DNA from: Halorientalis persicus
Lineage (GTDB): Archaea; Halobacteriota; Halobacteria; Halobacteriales; Haloarculaceae
Length of the DNA stretch: 64,000 bases
NCBI RefSeq assembly: GCF_900110215.1
Contig: NZ_FOCX01000004.1
Span: 186,001-250,000, forward strand
Reading direction: 5' to 3'
In this document: positions 8,101-17,042 of the stretch, piece by piece
Layout: each line of letters begins with the position of its first letter
How positions within the stretch are numbered: position 1 is the first letter of the stretch
Program-made: the position numbers and the translations under genes
Notes under the pieces: generated by a model
The model's input: only the letters and a program-made list of their open reading frames with translations
Told to the model about the DNA's origin: nothing
Databases searched by the model: none

Positions 8101-9720
8101 TCAGCGATTCCGGCCGAGTTCCTCGTGGCTGGTCACCCAGTCCGAGGCCGAGATGGCCGAGGCCAGCGAGAGTTCGCCCGCCAGCACCACGCCGGCGGCG
8201 ATCTCGGCGAACTTGTTGACGTTGCCCGCGCCGTCACAGTCCAGCATTTCTAGGGCCTCGTTCTGGGTCGGCAGACCCGTCCCGCCGCCGTAGGTCGCGA
8301 CGATGAGTGAGGGAATGGTGACCGAGACGTGGACCGAGTTGTCTTCGAGCAACGTGGCGTTGACCAGCGCCGCCGACGACTCGGCGACGTTGGCCTCGTC
8401 CTGTCCGGTGGCGATGTACAGCGCCGCCAGCCCGTTGGCCGGGTGCGCACCGTTGGTGTTGGCCCCCGCCAGCATCGACCCGAGGTTGGCGACCTCGCCG
8501 TGGTGGACCAGACTCTCCGGATCGGCTCCGAGGTGGTGCGTGAACACCTCTTCGGGGATGGTGGCCTCCGCAGTCACCCGCTTGCCGCGGGTCATCATGT
8601 CGTTGACCTGGGAGTGTTTCTTGTCCGTCGCGAAGTTTCCCTCCAGATAGAAGTTCTCGACGTAGCCGGGGAACTCGCTGAGGATCCAGTTACAGGCCGC
8701 GAAGGTGGCCTTTCCGACCATGTTCTGGCCGGCGGCGTCCCCGGTCTTGAAGTCGAACCGGAGGAACGCGAGGTTGTTGGTGAGATAGTCCTCGATCTCG
8801 ACCAGTTCGGCGACGCTGGAGGTCTCTTCGGCTTTCTCCCTGACGGTGTCGTAGTGGTCGAACACCCAGTCCCGGAAGTCACGGGCGGTGCGGGCGTCCT
8901 CGAAGACGAACACGGGCGCGCGGTTCATCCGGTCGTCGACCACGGTGGCTTTGACGCCGCCGCTGAGGTTCAGCGCCTTCATCCCGCGGCTGTAGGAGGC
9001 GACGAGGGTTCCTTCGGTGGTGGCCAGCGGGATCGGGTACTCGCCGTCTGCGTGTTCGCCGTTCACCTTGAGCGGGCCAGCCAGCCCCATCGGCATCTGG
9101 GCGACGCCGACGAAGTTCTCGATGTTGCCTTCCAGTTCCTGGGGATCGACGGAGTACTCCGCGATGTGTTCGATGTCGGTGTCGGTCCGCTCGGCGAGAT
9201 ACTCGTGGCGCTCGTCGATAGCGGCCTCGCTGTAGTTGTCGGCTTCGTCCCTGGGGACGCTCGGCACCGTCTCCTCGTCGCGAATGGTGTCGGTGACCGA
9301 CAGCGACAGTGAGCCGAACGGATGGGCCACGAAGTCGATCTCGATGTCGTGGTCGCCGGTCGGGAGTTCCAGCTCCGCGACGGTGACGTACACCGTCCGT
9401 CCCACCGGGAACCCCAGCGGGTCGTCCTCGTCGACCTCGGTGAGCCCGTAGGTTTCTCCCTCCGAGGTTTCGAGGGTCACGTCGCTGGGCATGACCTCGT
9501 CGCCGTTGATCTCCAGCCGTTCGAGGCCGCCGAATTCGGCGTCTTGCAACCTGTTTTTCACCTCGAAGCGAACGCCGTCGTCGGTGTTCGTCAGACTCCC
9601 GTACGTGTAGAGCCGTTTCAGCACCTTCTCGGGCACGTCGAGCGAGACGACGCCGCTCCCGCCGACGAGGTTCGCGTAGAGCCTGTTCAGTATACCGCTG
9701 TCTGGCTTCGGGACGACCAT
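8101..9720 (-). CDS. HMG-CoA reductase homologue with N-terminal beta-domain
   Basis: A 539-residue protein. Residues 180-539 match class I HMG-CoA reductase: ENFVGVAQMPMGLAGPL (201-217), the catalytic glutamate in TTEG (Glu236), DAAGQNMV (328-335), the catalytic lysine in TDKK (365-368), the catalytic aspartate in GQDEANV (Asp441) and a histidine in VTSHEELGRN (His532) aligned with the catalytic SH of the family. The reaction would be reduction of HMG-CoA to mevalonate for archaeal isoprenoid lipids. Residues 1-150 are not part of HMGR and look like a beta-sandwich similar to DUF6379/C-glycoside deglycosidase beta subunits (my recollection of that family's pattern). A usual haloarchaeal HMGR is about 400 residues. 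Start at 9720 is chosen from the TATA box spacing. Confidence 0.78.
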   Translation of the reverse strand: MVVPKPDSGILNRLYANLVGGSGVVSLDVPEKVLKRLYTYGSLTNTDDGVRFEVKNRLQDAEFGGLERLEINGDEVMPSDVTLETSEGETYGLTEVDEDDPLGFPVGRTVYVTVAELELPTGDHDIEIDFVAHPFGSLSLSVTDTIRDEETVPSVPRDEADNYSEAAIDERHEYLAERTDTDIEHIAEYSVDPQELEGNIENFVGVAQMPMGLAGPLKVNGEHADGEYPIPLATTEGTLVASYSRGMKALNLSGGVKATVVDDRMNRAPVFVFEDARTARDFRDWVFDHYDTVREKAEETSSVAELVEIEDYLTNNLAFLRFDFKTGDAAGQNMVGKATFAACNWILSEFPGYVENFYLEGNFATDKKHSQVNDMMTRGKRVTAEATIPEEVFTHHLGADPESLVHHGEVANLGSMLAGANTNGAHPANGLAALYIATGQDEANVAESSAALVNATLLEDNSVHVSVTIPSLIVATYGGGTGLPTQNEALEMLDCDGAGNVNKFAEIAAGVVLAGELSLASAISASDWVTSHEELGRNR

Positions 9721-9746
9721 TGTATCTGTTTCTTCCCGAAAAACAA

Positions 9747-9758
9747 GATTAAAATTTT
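9747..9758 (-). promoter_or_regulatory. Probable TATA box of the HMGR-like gene
   Basis: On the minus strand AAATTTTAATCT is centred about 32 bases upstream of the ATG at 9720, in a locally AT-rich patch. The spacing argues for the ATG at 9720 over two in-frame ATGs further upstream, which would lie inside the promoter. Confidence 0.5.
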
Positions 9759-9905
9759 CCATCTCATTCAAGAATGGCCGAAGATATAGCATCTAGGATT
9801 AAAATGCCCGAACAAATCCGGCCGTGCTTGACCCCTCTCAGCTGTCCGGTGCCGCCGCTGGTCGGTGTCGTCGAGTCGAGACACGTCTACCTGGGGCCAC
9901 GACCG

Positions 9906-11042
9906 TCAGGTCTCCAGTCGATCGAGCACGGCGTCGGCGTCGTAGTTCAGCGTCAACTCCCGCGAGCGGCCGCGGCCGTCCACGTCGGTGTAGGTGGCGT
10001 CGATGATCCCGAGCTGGTCGAGTTTGTTGATGATCTCGGAGTAGCGGGTGTAGCCCAGGTCGGTCCGCTCGTGGAAGGTCTCGTAGACTTCGCCGGCCTG
10101 CTCGCCGGAGTGTTCGGCGATCACGGCGACGAGGGCCGCTTCGCTGTCCGAGAGGCCACGGAGCGCTCGCGAGAGGTGGACGAACTTGGACTTGTCGTAG
10201 GCCTCCTCGACGTCCGCGACGCTGACCTCCTTGGCGGCGCGCATCTCGGCGTTGAGCCCGGCCCGCCGGAGCAGGTCGATCCCGACCCGCAGGTCGCCGT
10301 TGGACTCGGCGGTGAGTTCGGCCACCCGGTCCAGCACCGTCGGCGAGATCATGTCGTCGTGAAAGCCCCGGTCGACCCGCTCGCGCAGGATGTCGACGAT
10401 CTCGGCCTCGCCGTACTTCGGGAAGTACACCTCCTCGGGCCGGAACACCGACTGGACGCGGCCGTCGAGTTCCTCGATCACGTCCAGATCGAGGTCCGAG
10501 GAGATACAGATGACGCCGATCTTCGCACCGGCGTGTTCCTCGTGGGCGCGAAGCAGGGAATAGAGCGTGTCCGAGGCCTCGTTCTCGTAGAAGAGGTAGT
10601 TCACGTCGTCCAGGGCCACCACGAGGACTTCCTCGTCGTCGACCAGCCGGTCGGTCACCTGCTCGAACAGCCGCTTGAAGGAGATGCCCGAGGATGGCGG
10701 CTCGTAGTCGAAGATGCCCTCGAAGAGTCTGGAAAAGACCGAATAACGGGTGCCGTTGACCTGGCAGTTGACACGGACTGCCCGCACGTCCGTGGTTTCT
10801 GCCCGCAACTCGGTGAACAGCTTCTGGATCGCCGTCGTCTTCCCCGTTCCGGGCGGGCCGCGGGCGACGACGTTCAGCGGTCGCGAGCCCCGGACCGCCG
10901 GCCGGAGCGCGTACTTCAGGCTCTCCATCTGCGAATCGCGGTGGTGGAACGTCTCGGGCAGGTAGTCGATTTCGAAGACGTGTTCGTCCCGGAACACCGA
11001 CTCGTCCCACGAGAGCATCCCCTCCTCGGGGTCGTCGGTCAT
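9906..11042 (-). CDS. orc: Orc1/Cdc6 replication initiator
   Basis: A 378-residue AAA+ initiator that would bind origin repeats and load the MCM helicase. Walker A GPPGTGKT (62-69), Walker B LVVALDD (140-146), a sensor region ICISSDLDL (near 180) and a C-terminal winged helix (about 290-375, with YTRYSEIINKLDQLGII) are present. The ATG at 11042 is preferred; a GTG nine bases upstream is possible. Haloarchaea carry many orc paralogues and I cannot say which this is. Unlike origin-linked copies, it has no recognisable ORB repeats in the 185-base downstream gap or in the 48 bases upstream, so it may act at an origin elsewhere. Confidence 0.9.
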   Translation of the reverse strand: MTDDPEEGMLSWDESVFRDEHVFEIDYLPETFHHRDSQMESLKYALRPAVRGSRPLNVVARGPPGTGKTTAIQKLFTELRAETTDVRAVRVNCQVNGTRYSVFSRLFEGIFDYEPPSSGISFKRLFEQVTDRLVDDEEVLVVALDDVNYLFYENEASDTLYSLLRAHEEHAGAKIGVICISSDLDLDVIEELDGRVQSVFRPEEVYFPKYGEAEIVDILRERVDRGFHDDMISPTVLDRVAELTAESNGDLRVGIDLLRRAGLNAEMRAAKEVSVADVEEAYDKSKFVHLSRALRGLSDSEAALVAVIAEHSGEQAGEVYETFHERTDLGYTRYSEIINKLDQLGIIDATYTDVDGRGRSRELTLNYDADAVLDRLET

Positions 11043-11090
11043 CACTTTCACCAGGCTCCCCGTCGCACTTAGTGTTTCGCCAGCCTTCGC

Positions 11091-12512
11091 TCAGGCCACC
11101 GGCAACTCGACGACGAACACGGCCCCGGACGTGTCGTCGGGCCGATCCTCGACCCACACGTCGCCGCCGTAGCCCTCGACGAGACAGTACACGAGATAGA
11201 GGCCGATCCCCGAGCCCGGACTGTCCAGTCCCTTCTCGCCTTTCCCGAAGATCGTCTCCTTCTGTGAATCGGGGACGCCGGGTCCGTCGTCGGTCACGCG
11301 GACACGCACCACGTCGCCGTCGCGCTCGGCTCCGACCGACACCGTCGGCGACGGCCCGTCGTTGTGCTGGACGGCGTTGTTCAGCAGGTTCCGAAACACC
11401 GACGGGAGCATCCCGTCGGCCGCGACCCGGGCGTCGGGCAACTCGCCGTCGACCTCGAAGGTCGCGTCCGGGTAGGACTCGCGGTGTTTCTCGATCTCGG
11501 TCCCGAGGGCATCGGTGAGGTCGGTCGGTTCGGGTTCGATCTCCCCGTCGCCGACCACGACGTCGACGTGATCCCGGGCGATCTCGGTGAGTTCCACGAC
11601 GTGTTCGCTGGCCCGCTCGATCCGGTCGAGGGCGTCCCTGCCCCCCTCGTCGACGTGGGCTTCGAGCGCTTCCAGCCACGCCAGCACGACGGTCATGTCG
11701 TTGCGGATGTCGTGGCGCACGACCCGGTTGAGGACCGCCAGTTGTTCGGTCCGTTCGGCCAGTCGTCGCTGGTGTTCGACCCGCTCGGAGATGTCCCTGA
11801 CCGTCGCGACGACCTTCCGTAACTCCCCACCGAACCGGACCGCCGACAGCCGGATGTCGATCACGTCGAAGATACCGCTCGGCGACTCGATGTCGAGCTG
11901 TGTCCGGTCGTCGCCGCTCTCGACGAACGCCTCGAAGGCCCGCTGGAACTGTTCGACGGGCTCCTCGCTGGCTACGCCCTCCTCGGCGAAGACTCGCACC
12001 GTGTTGCCGATCCAGCGCTCCCGTTCGATTCCCGTGACCGTGGCGATCCGCGGGTTGACGTACTCGATCGTCCCGTCGGTGTCGAAGACGTACACCCCGT
12101 CGCTCACGTTCTCGACGATCGTCTCGTAGAGGGTGGCTTCCCGCTCGGAGTCTTTTAGATCGGAAATATCCCTGACTCTGGCACAGACGGTTTCGTCGTC
12201 ACCCGATCCGACGACCGAGAGCGCCACCTCCGTCCAGAACGTCGTGCCGTCGCTGTGCTGGTGGTACCACTCGATCCGCGTCGGTCCGTGTTCCCGCGCC
12301 CGATCGACGAGTTCGTCGGGGCTCGCCGGCCACTCCCAGCCGTCGGCCGTCACGTCCGACAGCGTCACGCCGTCGACCTGGTCCGCACTGTAGCCTAGCA
12401 ACTCGCAGTACCGTTCGTTGGCGTCGAGAATCTCCCCAGTGTCGGGATCGAAGACGACGAGCGCGTCGGCGGCGTGCTCGAAGAGTGCCCGGTAATCTAC
12501 TTCACCCGTCAT
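11091..12512 (-). CDS. Soluble PAS-PAS histidine kinase
   Basis: A 473-residue cytoplasmic sensor kinase with no membrane segment. Two PAS domains (about 5-117 and 127-245) are followed by a HisKA-like helix with the phospho-acceptor in VVRHDIRND (His267), an N-box FRNLLNNAVQH (about 373-383) and G-box DDGPGVP (408-414). It would autophosphorylate on His267 in response to a signal read by the PAS domains and pass the phosphate to a response regulator, none of which is encoded nearby. ATG at 12512 is used; a GTG codon nine bases upstream is an alternative. The gene stops 48 bases from the orc gene start. Confidence 0.88.
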   Translation of the reverse strand: MTGEVDYRALFEHAADALVVFDPDTGEILDANERYCELLGYSADQVDGVTLSDVTADGWEWPASPDELVDRAREHGPTRIEWYHQHSDGTTFWTEVALSVVGSGDDETVCARVRDISDLKDSEREATLYETIVENVSDGVYVFDTDGTIEYVNPRIATVTGIERERWIGNTVRVFAEEGVASEEPVEQFQRAFEAFVESGDDRTQLDIESPSGIFDVIDIRLSAVRFGGELRKVVATVRDISERVEHQRRLAERTEQLAVLNRVVRHDIRNDMTVVLAWLEALEAHVDEGGRDALDRIERASEHVVELTEIARDHVDVVVGDGEIEPEPTDLTDALGTEIEKHRESYPDATFEVDGELPDARVAADGMLPSVFRNLLNNAVQHNDGPSPTVSVGAERDGDVVRVRVTDDGPGVPDSQKETIFGKGEKGLDSPGSGIGLYLVYCLVEGYGGDVWVEDRPDDTSGAVFVVELPVA

Positions 12513-12816
12513 TCTTGGCACCTATGTCGATCCCGCACATGACGCTTTTGCCCGCCTCGGACGCGGTACCGGGGCCTGCCGCTCCCGCCCACCGACACGT
12601 TGCCCGTCGCCAACCGGCGACGACCGCCCGGTTAGCTCGGGCCCTAACCCCGTGGGACGCTGCATCGCGATTCACCACGACCCGGAATCGGCGTCCGACG
12701 CACGCGACTGGCCGGGAGACAGTGTCGCCGTCGGGTGTGCCGGCGGTGGTAAAGAGTTAACAGCACGACACCAGAACCATCGCGACAGGCAACACGTCCG
12801 GGGGACGTGGGGATCA

Positions 12817-13248
12817 ATGCACTGGGTACTCGTCGCCTCGACTCTCGTCGTCGGTACTGGTGTCACACTGCGTGTGCTCGGGTGTGACTCAGCGGGCACG
12901 ACCGCCCGAGTGACTGCGCCGACCGTCGCCGTCCCGCTGTTGGTCGGGACGGCGAGCGCCGGCGCGGTCGATCAGGTGGGAACGGTCGCGTGCCAGCTCG
13001 GCATCGGCGACCTCGTCACCTTCGTGCTGGCGGCCCTCGCGGTCTTCCACGTCGTGGCGGGAGCGATCAAGGCGACGACAGCGTTCAACGCTCTCGGCTC
13101 GACCCGTGCCGACCGCCAGCGCCGGGGCCGCCGCGCCATGATCGGCGCACTCCAGGTGACCGCCGGTGCCTTCTTCCCCGCCGTCGTCGGCGCGATCTTC
13201 ACCGTCGTCCTCGACTTCGAACTCGGCGCGTGTATCCACCTCGTCTGA
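12817..13248 (+). CDS. Four-helix membrane protein, unknown
   Basis: A 143-residue protein with four hydrophobic segments (about 2-20, 33-50, 62-84 and 108-132) and a basic loop RADRQRRGRRAM (98-109), which by the positive-inside rule faces the cytoplasm. Three cysteines (23, 59, 139) lie near the predicted outer face or ends of helices. I do not recognise the family. The start is the ATG before HWVLVAS; the 55 upstream in-frame residues are hydrophilic and unlike a leader. The 300 bases upstream hold an AT-rich AAAGAGTTAAC (about 12760) that might be its promoter, but nothing else. Confidence 0.65.
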   Translation: MHWVLVASTLVVGTGVTLRVLGCDSAGTTARVTAPTVAVPLLVGTASAGAVDQVGTVACQLGIGDLVTFVLAALAVFHVVAGAIKATTAFNALGSTRADRQRRGRRAMIGALQVTAGAFFPAVVGAIFTVVLDFELGACIHLV

Positions 13249-13467
13249 CCCGCTCGCATTTTGGAGGCGCTCCCTGCGGTCGTCCTCGCTCCGCTCGACC
13301 ACATTGCTCGCGGCTCCAGCGGTCGCCGCTCGCGTTCTCGGGGTCTCGCACCGGAAGACTCGCTTTACTCGTCTTCCGAGCACCCGCTCGCTCCGCTCAC
13401 GGGAGCCCCGCTCGACCCCTCTACTCGCGGGTCGTTCCTCTCACGGACTACGTCCGTTCGAGCCTCC
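13249..13467. repeat. Hairpin-rich gap
   Basis: The gap between two convergent genes contains perfect inverted repeats: CGGAAGAC/GTCTTCCG (13352-13359 and 13371-13378, 11-base loop) and ACGGAC/GTCCGT (13443-13448 and 13452-13457, three-base loop), with other imperfect stems rich in CGCTC/GAGCG. No open frame fits a protein. The composition resembles the cloverleaf element at 22695. Confidence 0.5.
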
Positions 13468-15507
13468 CTACTCTTCGAACTTCGCCAACAATCTCCGATA
13501 GAACGCCTTCGACCGCTCGTCCCCGTCCTCGGCCAGTTTCTCCACGATCAACTCCGGCGTCGAGCGCGCCAACTCGCCCTTGACCGGCGACCGATTCACC
13601 CGAAGCTCCCCGTCTTCGAGCCCGACGGCCTGAATCCCGTCGACCTGTACGTCGGAGTCGGCGGCCGCCCGGATCTCCCGGGCGAGGTGGGAGACGAACA
13701 CGGCCGTCGCACCCCGCTCGTCGAGCGCCTCCAGAATCCCAGCCATGATCTTCGCGCTCGCACCCGGTTCGGTGATGGACTCCAGTTCGTCCACCAGCAC
13801 GAGCTTCCGCGCCGAGGCGGGCGTCTCGCCGTCGTCACCATTCCCCCGCTCGTCGCCCACGCCGGTCACCAGCCCGCCGAACTCCCGGAGCGTGGATTCG
13901 AAGGCTCCCGCGTCGAGGGTACCCTGGGTCTTCGCGTGGTAGTGCAGTTCGGCGAGTCGCTCGACGCGGGCCGCCTGGGCCGGCACCGGCAACCCCATGT
14001 GCGCGAGGACGACGATCAGCGCCACCAGATCCAGCGTCGAGGTCTTCCCACCGCTGTTGACGCCCGACAACAGCGTCACGCCGTCGACGCCGTAGTCCAC
14101 GGGCTCGACGGCCTCGAAGGGCACGTCCAGCAGCGGCGAGCGCCCGCCCTCGATCTCGAAGCCGCGTTCCCCGTCGGCGTTCGTCAGCGTCGGCATCGTG
14201 CAGTCGAAATCGCGGGCGAAGCGTGCGACTGCCAGCTCTACGTCCAGATCCAGCGCGGCGTCGACCAGTTCCTCCGCGGCCGGGCGCGCGTCGGCCAGCT
14301 CGCCCGCCAGTTCTCGCTTGCGCCGGGTCGCCCGCCGGTCGCGGGCCGCCGTCAACTCCTCGCGGAGGCGGGAGACGACGGACTCGTCGCGCTCGACCGG
14401 AAAGGTGGGCTCGTCCGGGAACGTCTGCCGGGCGATGCTCTCGGTGTCGCGCAACTGCAGTGCGTCCACGAGGTGGTCGCGGGCCGCCGCCACGGCCTCG
14501 GCGTACTCGTCGGCCAGTTCCCGACCCAAAAGCGAGTCGACGCCCGCGCCGCGCTCGACCAGCGTGAGCAGGTCCGCGCCCTCGATGGTCACGTCGCGCT
14601 CCTCGATGGCCTCGCGGAGTCGGTCGTTGGCCACGGACTCGGCGGTCGAGACCGCGGCGTCCAGGTCGTCGACGGCCGTCGTCAGCCGGTCGAGTTCCTC
14701 GTCGCCCCGGACCTGTCCGTCGTCGTCGAGCTGGGCGAGGGCGTCGGCCAGTTCGTCGAGGTCACAGTCCACGTCGATACCGGCCCGCCGAGCCACTTCG
14801 GCGGCCGCCCGGAGGCTGTCGCGGTTGCGCGCGAAGAAAGTCAGCACGCGCTCGGGAACGACCTCGGCCGGGTTCTCCAGCGCGTCCGGTTCGACGCGCA
14901 CGTCGCCGTCGACCTCGACACCCGTGAAGTTCTCGTCGAGCGCGATCACGGTGGCGTACCCCCGCGCGAGTTCCGAGAGCGTCCGGGCGTCGTCGACGAG
15001 TTCGACGCTGACCTCCGGGATCGCCTCCTGGGCCCGAGCGTAGGTCTCGGCGTCGCCGGTCGCGAGACAGCGGTCGCGGATCCGCACGTCACCGGGCGCG
15101 TCGAGCGGTTCCACGTCCGCGAGCGCGTCCCGGACCGCCGGGTCGGGGTCGCGGTCCATTGCCGCCGTCGCGAACTCGCGGACCTCCTCGATCCGGGATG
15201 CGGTGGCACTGGGATAGATCGTCTCCAGTCGCCGAGCGGCGTAGTCGGTGACCGTCCGTTCCTGGAGCAAGGCGAGCGCTTCGCGGTAGAGTTCGTTCGC
15301 GCGGTCGGTCCCGAGGAAACCGCCGGGATCGTCGTGGTCGCGCCTGATCGCGCCGCGCGCGATCCGGGCCGCCCGTCCCTCGCTGATGCCGGGTGCGCGG
15401 GCGATGGCGGCCACGTCCCCCTCCCGGAGCGCACGCTCGGGATCGTCGAGTTCGGCCAGTCGCTCGGCCGTCTTCGCGCCGACCCCGGGAATCGCTTCCA
15501 GGTCCAT
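13468..15507 (-). CDS. MutS5-like DNA-binding ATPase with helix-hairpin-helix N-terminus
   Basis: A 679-residue member of the MutS family in the haloarchaeal MutS5/MutS2-like branch. Residues 1-60 form helix-hairpin-helix units (IPGVGAKTAERLAEL), a feature not found in MutS1. A long alpha-helical clamp region (70-430) precedes the ATPase: Walker A SGVNSGGKT (481-489), STLREF (538-543), Walker B LVLVDELES (569-577) and a SHLAR histidine motif. It would bind branched or mismatched DNA with ATP, but the mismatch-recognition domain I is missing. No Smr nuclease tail is visible. Target DNA and partners are not known. Confidence 0.85.
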   Translation of the reverse strand: MDLEAIPGVGAKTAERLAELDDPERALREGDVAAIARAPGISEGRAARIARGAIRRDHDDPGGFLGTDRANELYREALALLQERTVTDYAARRLETIYPSATASRIEEVREFATAAMDRDPDPAVRDALADVEPLDAPGDVRIRDRCLATGDAETYARAQEAIPEVSVELVDDARTLSELARGYATVIALDENFTGVEVDGDVRVEPDALENPAEVVPERVLTFFARNRDSLRAAAEVARRAGIDVDCDLDELADALAQLDDDGQVRGDEELDRLTTAVDDLDAAVSTAESVANDRLREAIEERDVTIEGADLLTLVERGAGVDSLLGRELADEYAEAVAAARDHLVDALQLRDTESIARQTFPDEPTFPVERDESVVSRLREELTAARDRRATRRKRELAGELADARPAAEELVDAALDLDVELAVARFARDFDCTMPTLTNADGERGFEIEGGRSPLLDVPFEAVEPVDYGVDGVTLLSGVNSGGKTSTLDLVALIVVLAHMGLPVPAQAARVERLAELHYHAKTQGTLDAGAFESTLREFGGLVTGVGDERGNGDDGETPASARKLVLVDELESITEPGASAKIMAGILEALDERGATAVFVSHLAREIRAAADSDVQVDGIQAVGLEDGELRVNRSPVKGELARSTPELIVEKLAEDGDERSKAFYRRLLAKFEE

Positions 15508-15568
15508 CGCCCCCTCCTACCGAACCCGAGGCCAAAAGCGTTCCCGGGTCGGCACGACGGGCCCGCGT

Positions 15569-16918
15569 TCAGGACCCGTCCGAGCCGAGATCGAACACGT
15601 CGGGCTCGTCTTCGAACGCCGCGGCCGCCCCCTGCTCGTCCGCGTCGGCCGTGTCCGCGGCCGACTCGATCTCGTCGTCCACGTGATCTACGTCCGCGTC
15701 CTGAGCCCTCTCGACCGCGTCGTCGACGAGTTCGAGCACGTCGCCCTCGTCGGCTTCGGTCGCGCTCCCGTCCGTCTCCGCCGTGTCGTCCCCGGCCATC
15801 GCTGTCGCCCGCGGGATCTCGGCCGTCAGCCGCGGCTCTGCCGTCCCGTCCGATCCCGTCTCGGTTTCGGTGTCGCCATCGCTCGTCGCGGCCACGGCGT
15901 CGACAGGTTCGCCCGTATCTCCGCCCCGCTCGTCCGGTTCGGTGTCGTCGGCACCGGCGTCGACCGAGTCGACCCGCTCGTCTGCGCCGGATTCGGCCCC
16001 GTCGCTGGTATCCACCGTCCCGGCGGGGTCGTCGGGGTCGGCGTCGTCGGAGTTGGCATTCTCGGACTCTTCCGGGCCGGTCGTCGCCGGTTCCGCGCCG
16101 GTCTCTCCTGGTTCCGACCCGGCGCTGGGGGTCGCGCCGCTGTCCGTGTCGGCGGTCGCTTCGTCAGTATCGGGTTCGTGTCGGTCCACGTCCGGAACGC
16201 CGTCGGGGCTCGCAGTCTCTCCGTCGGGCACGACGGCCGCCGCGTCGACCGCGGGGAGGGCCGCGCCGATCTGCCGGTAGGCGTCGGCGGCCGCGTCGTC
16301 GGGTGCGGCGGCCGTGATCGGCCCGCCGGTCGTGTGGTGTGGGACGATCCCCAGCAGGTCACTGTCGAGTTCGCTGGCGGCCGCTCGGGCCCGCCGTCCT
16401 CCGCCGTGGGTCACGACCGCGCCGAGCAAATCCGCACCCACGTCGGCGGCGAGTCGACCCGCCCTCTCCATGTCCTCGACGGCGTTCGATTCAGGCGTCG
16501 TCACCAGCACGACCCCGTCGACCTCCTGGTAGGTGATGACCGACTCGTTCTGCAGGCCCGGGGCTGTATCGACCAGGACCACATCGTAGGCGATTCCGAG
16601 CAGATCGAACACCTTCCGGAGGCGGTCCGGGTTCGCGTCGGCGAACGACGCGAGGTCCCGGTCGCCCGGAATCACCGCGAGGCCGCCCGGGCCGTCGACG
16701 ACGGCCTCCCGCACTGCCGCCTCCTCGGCCAGCACGCTGTGGAGCCCCGGTTCGTGCTCGACGTGTACCTGTCGCCCCACGTCCGGCATCGCCAGATCCG
16801 CGTCGACGACGACCACCTCGTAGCCGGCCTGTCCCAGCACGACGCCGAGGTTGATCGCTGCCGTCGTCTTGCCGACGCCTCCCTTGCCGCCGGCGATTGC
16901 GTAAATACCGTCCCCCAT
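15569..16918 (-). CDS. MinD/ParA-type ATPase with long acidic C-terminal tail
   Basis: A 449-residue protein. Residues 1-240 are a MinD-type ATPase with the deviant Walker A KGGVGKTT (12-19), DADLAMPD (about 40-47) and DTAPGLQNES, a variant of the DTPPG switch. The remaining 210 residues are low-complexity and very acidic (Asp, Glu, Ala, Thr, Ser), probably disordered. The tail plus ATPase layout recalls haloarchaeal MinD4, which positions archaella and chemosensory arrays at the pole, but MinD paralogues are many and the assignment is inference. The ATG at 16918 is used; a GTG twelve bases upstream is an alternative. Confidence 0.85.
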   Translation of the reverse strand: MGDGIYAIAGGKGGVGKTTAAINLGVVLGQAGYEVVVVDADLAMPDVGRQVHVEHEPGLHSVLAEEAAVREAVVDGPGGLAVIPGDRDLASFADANPDRLRKVFDLLGIAYDVVLVDTAPGLQNESVITYQEVDGVVLVTTPESNAVEDMERAGRLAADVGADLLGAVVTHGGGRRARAAASELDSDLLGIVPHHTTGGPITAAAPDDAAADAYRQIGAALPAVDAAAVVPDGETASPDGVPDVDRHEPDTDEATADTDSGATPSAGSEPGETGAEPATTGPEESENANSDDADPDDPAGTVDTSDGAESGADERVDSVDAGADDTEPDERGGDTGEPVDAVAATSDGDTETETGSDGTAEPRLTAEIPRATAMAGDDTAETDGSATEADEGDVLELVDDAVERAQDADVDHVDDEIESAADTADADEQGAAAAFEDEPDVFDLGSDGS

Positions 16919-17042
16919 CGTTCGTTTCACGACACTACCGACTGATATAATCGGCGCCGTTACTTGCCGGCAGTTTAAATGATTTCACCGCTGTCGGACG
17001 TGAGACAACGGGCTTTTGCGCCGCGACGGCCAAGCCGGGGTC

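Noticed and set aside
9721-9905. An origin of replication next to the Orc1/Cdc6 gene
   Set aside because: No inverted or direct ORB-like repeats could be seen, and the AT-rich patch is better explained as the promoter of the HMGR-like gene.
12522-12816. A possible small gene between the histidine kinase and the membrane protein
   Set aside because: The open frames here have no family sequence, and composition and stop pattern fit non-coding DNA.
13261-16317. A 1018-codon open frame on the plus strand across the MutS5 and MinD genes
   Set aside because: Both genes on the other strand have clear families and motifs; the plus-strand translation has no domain and is Arg/Gly-rich.
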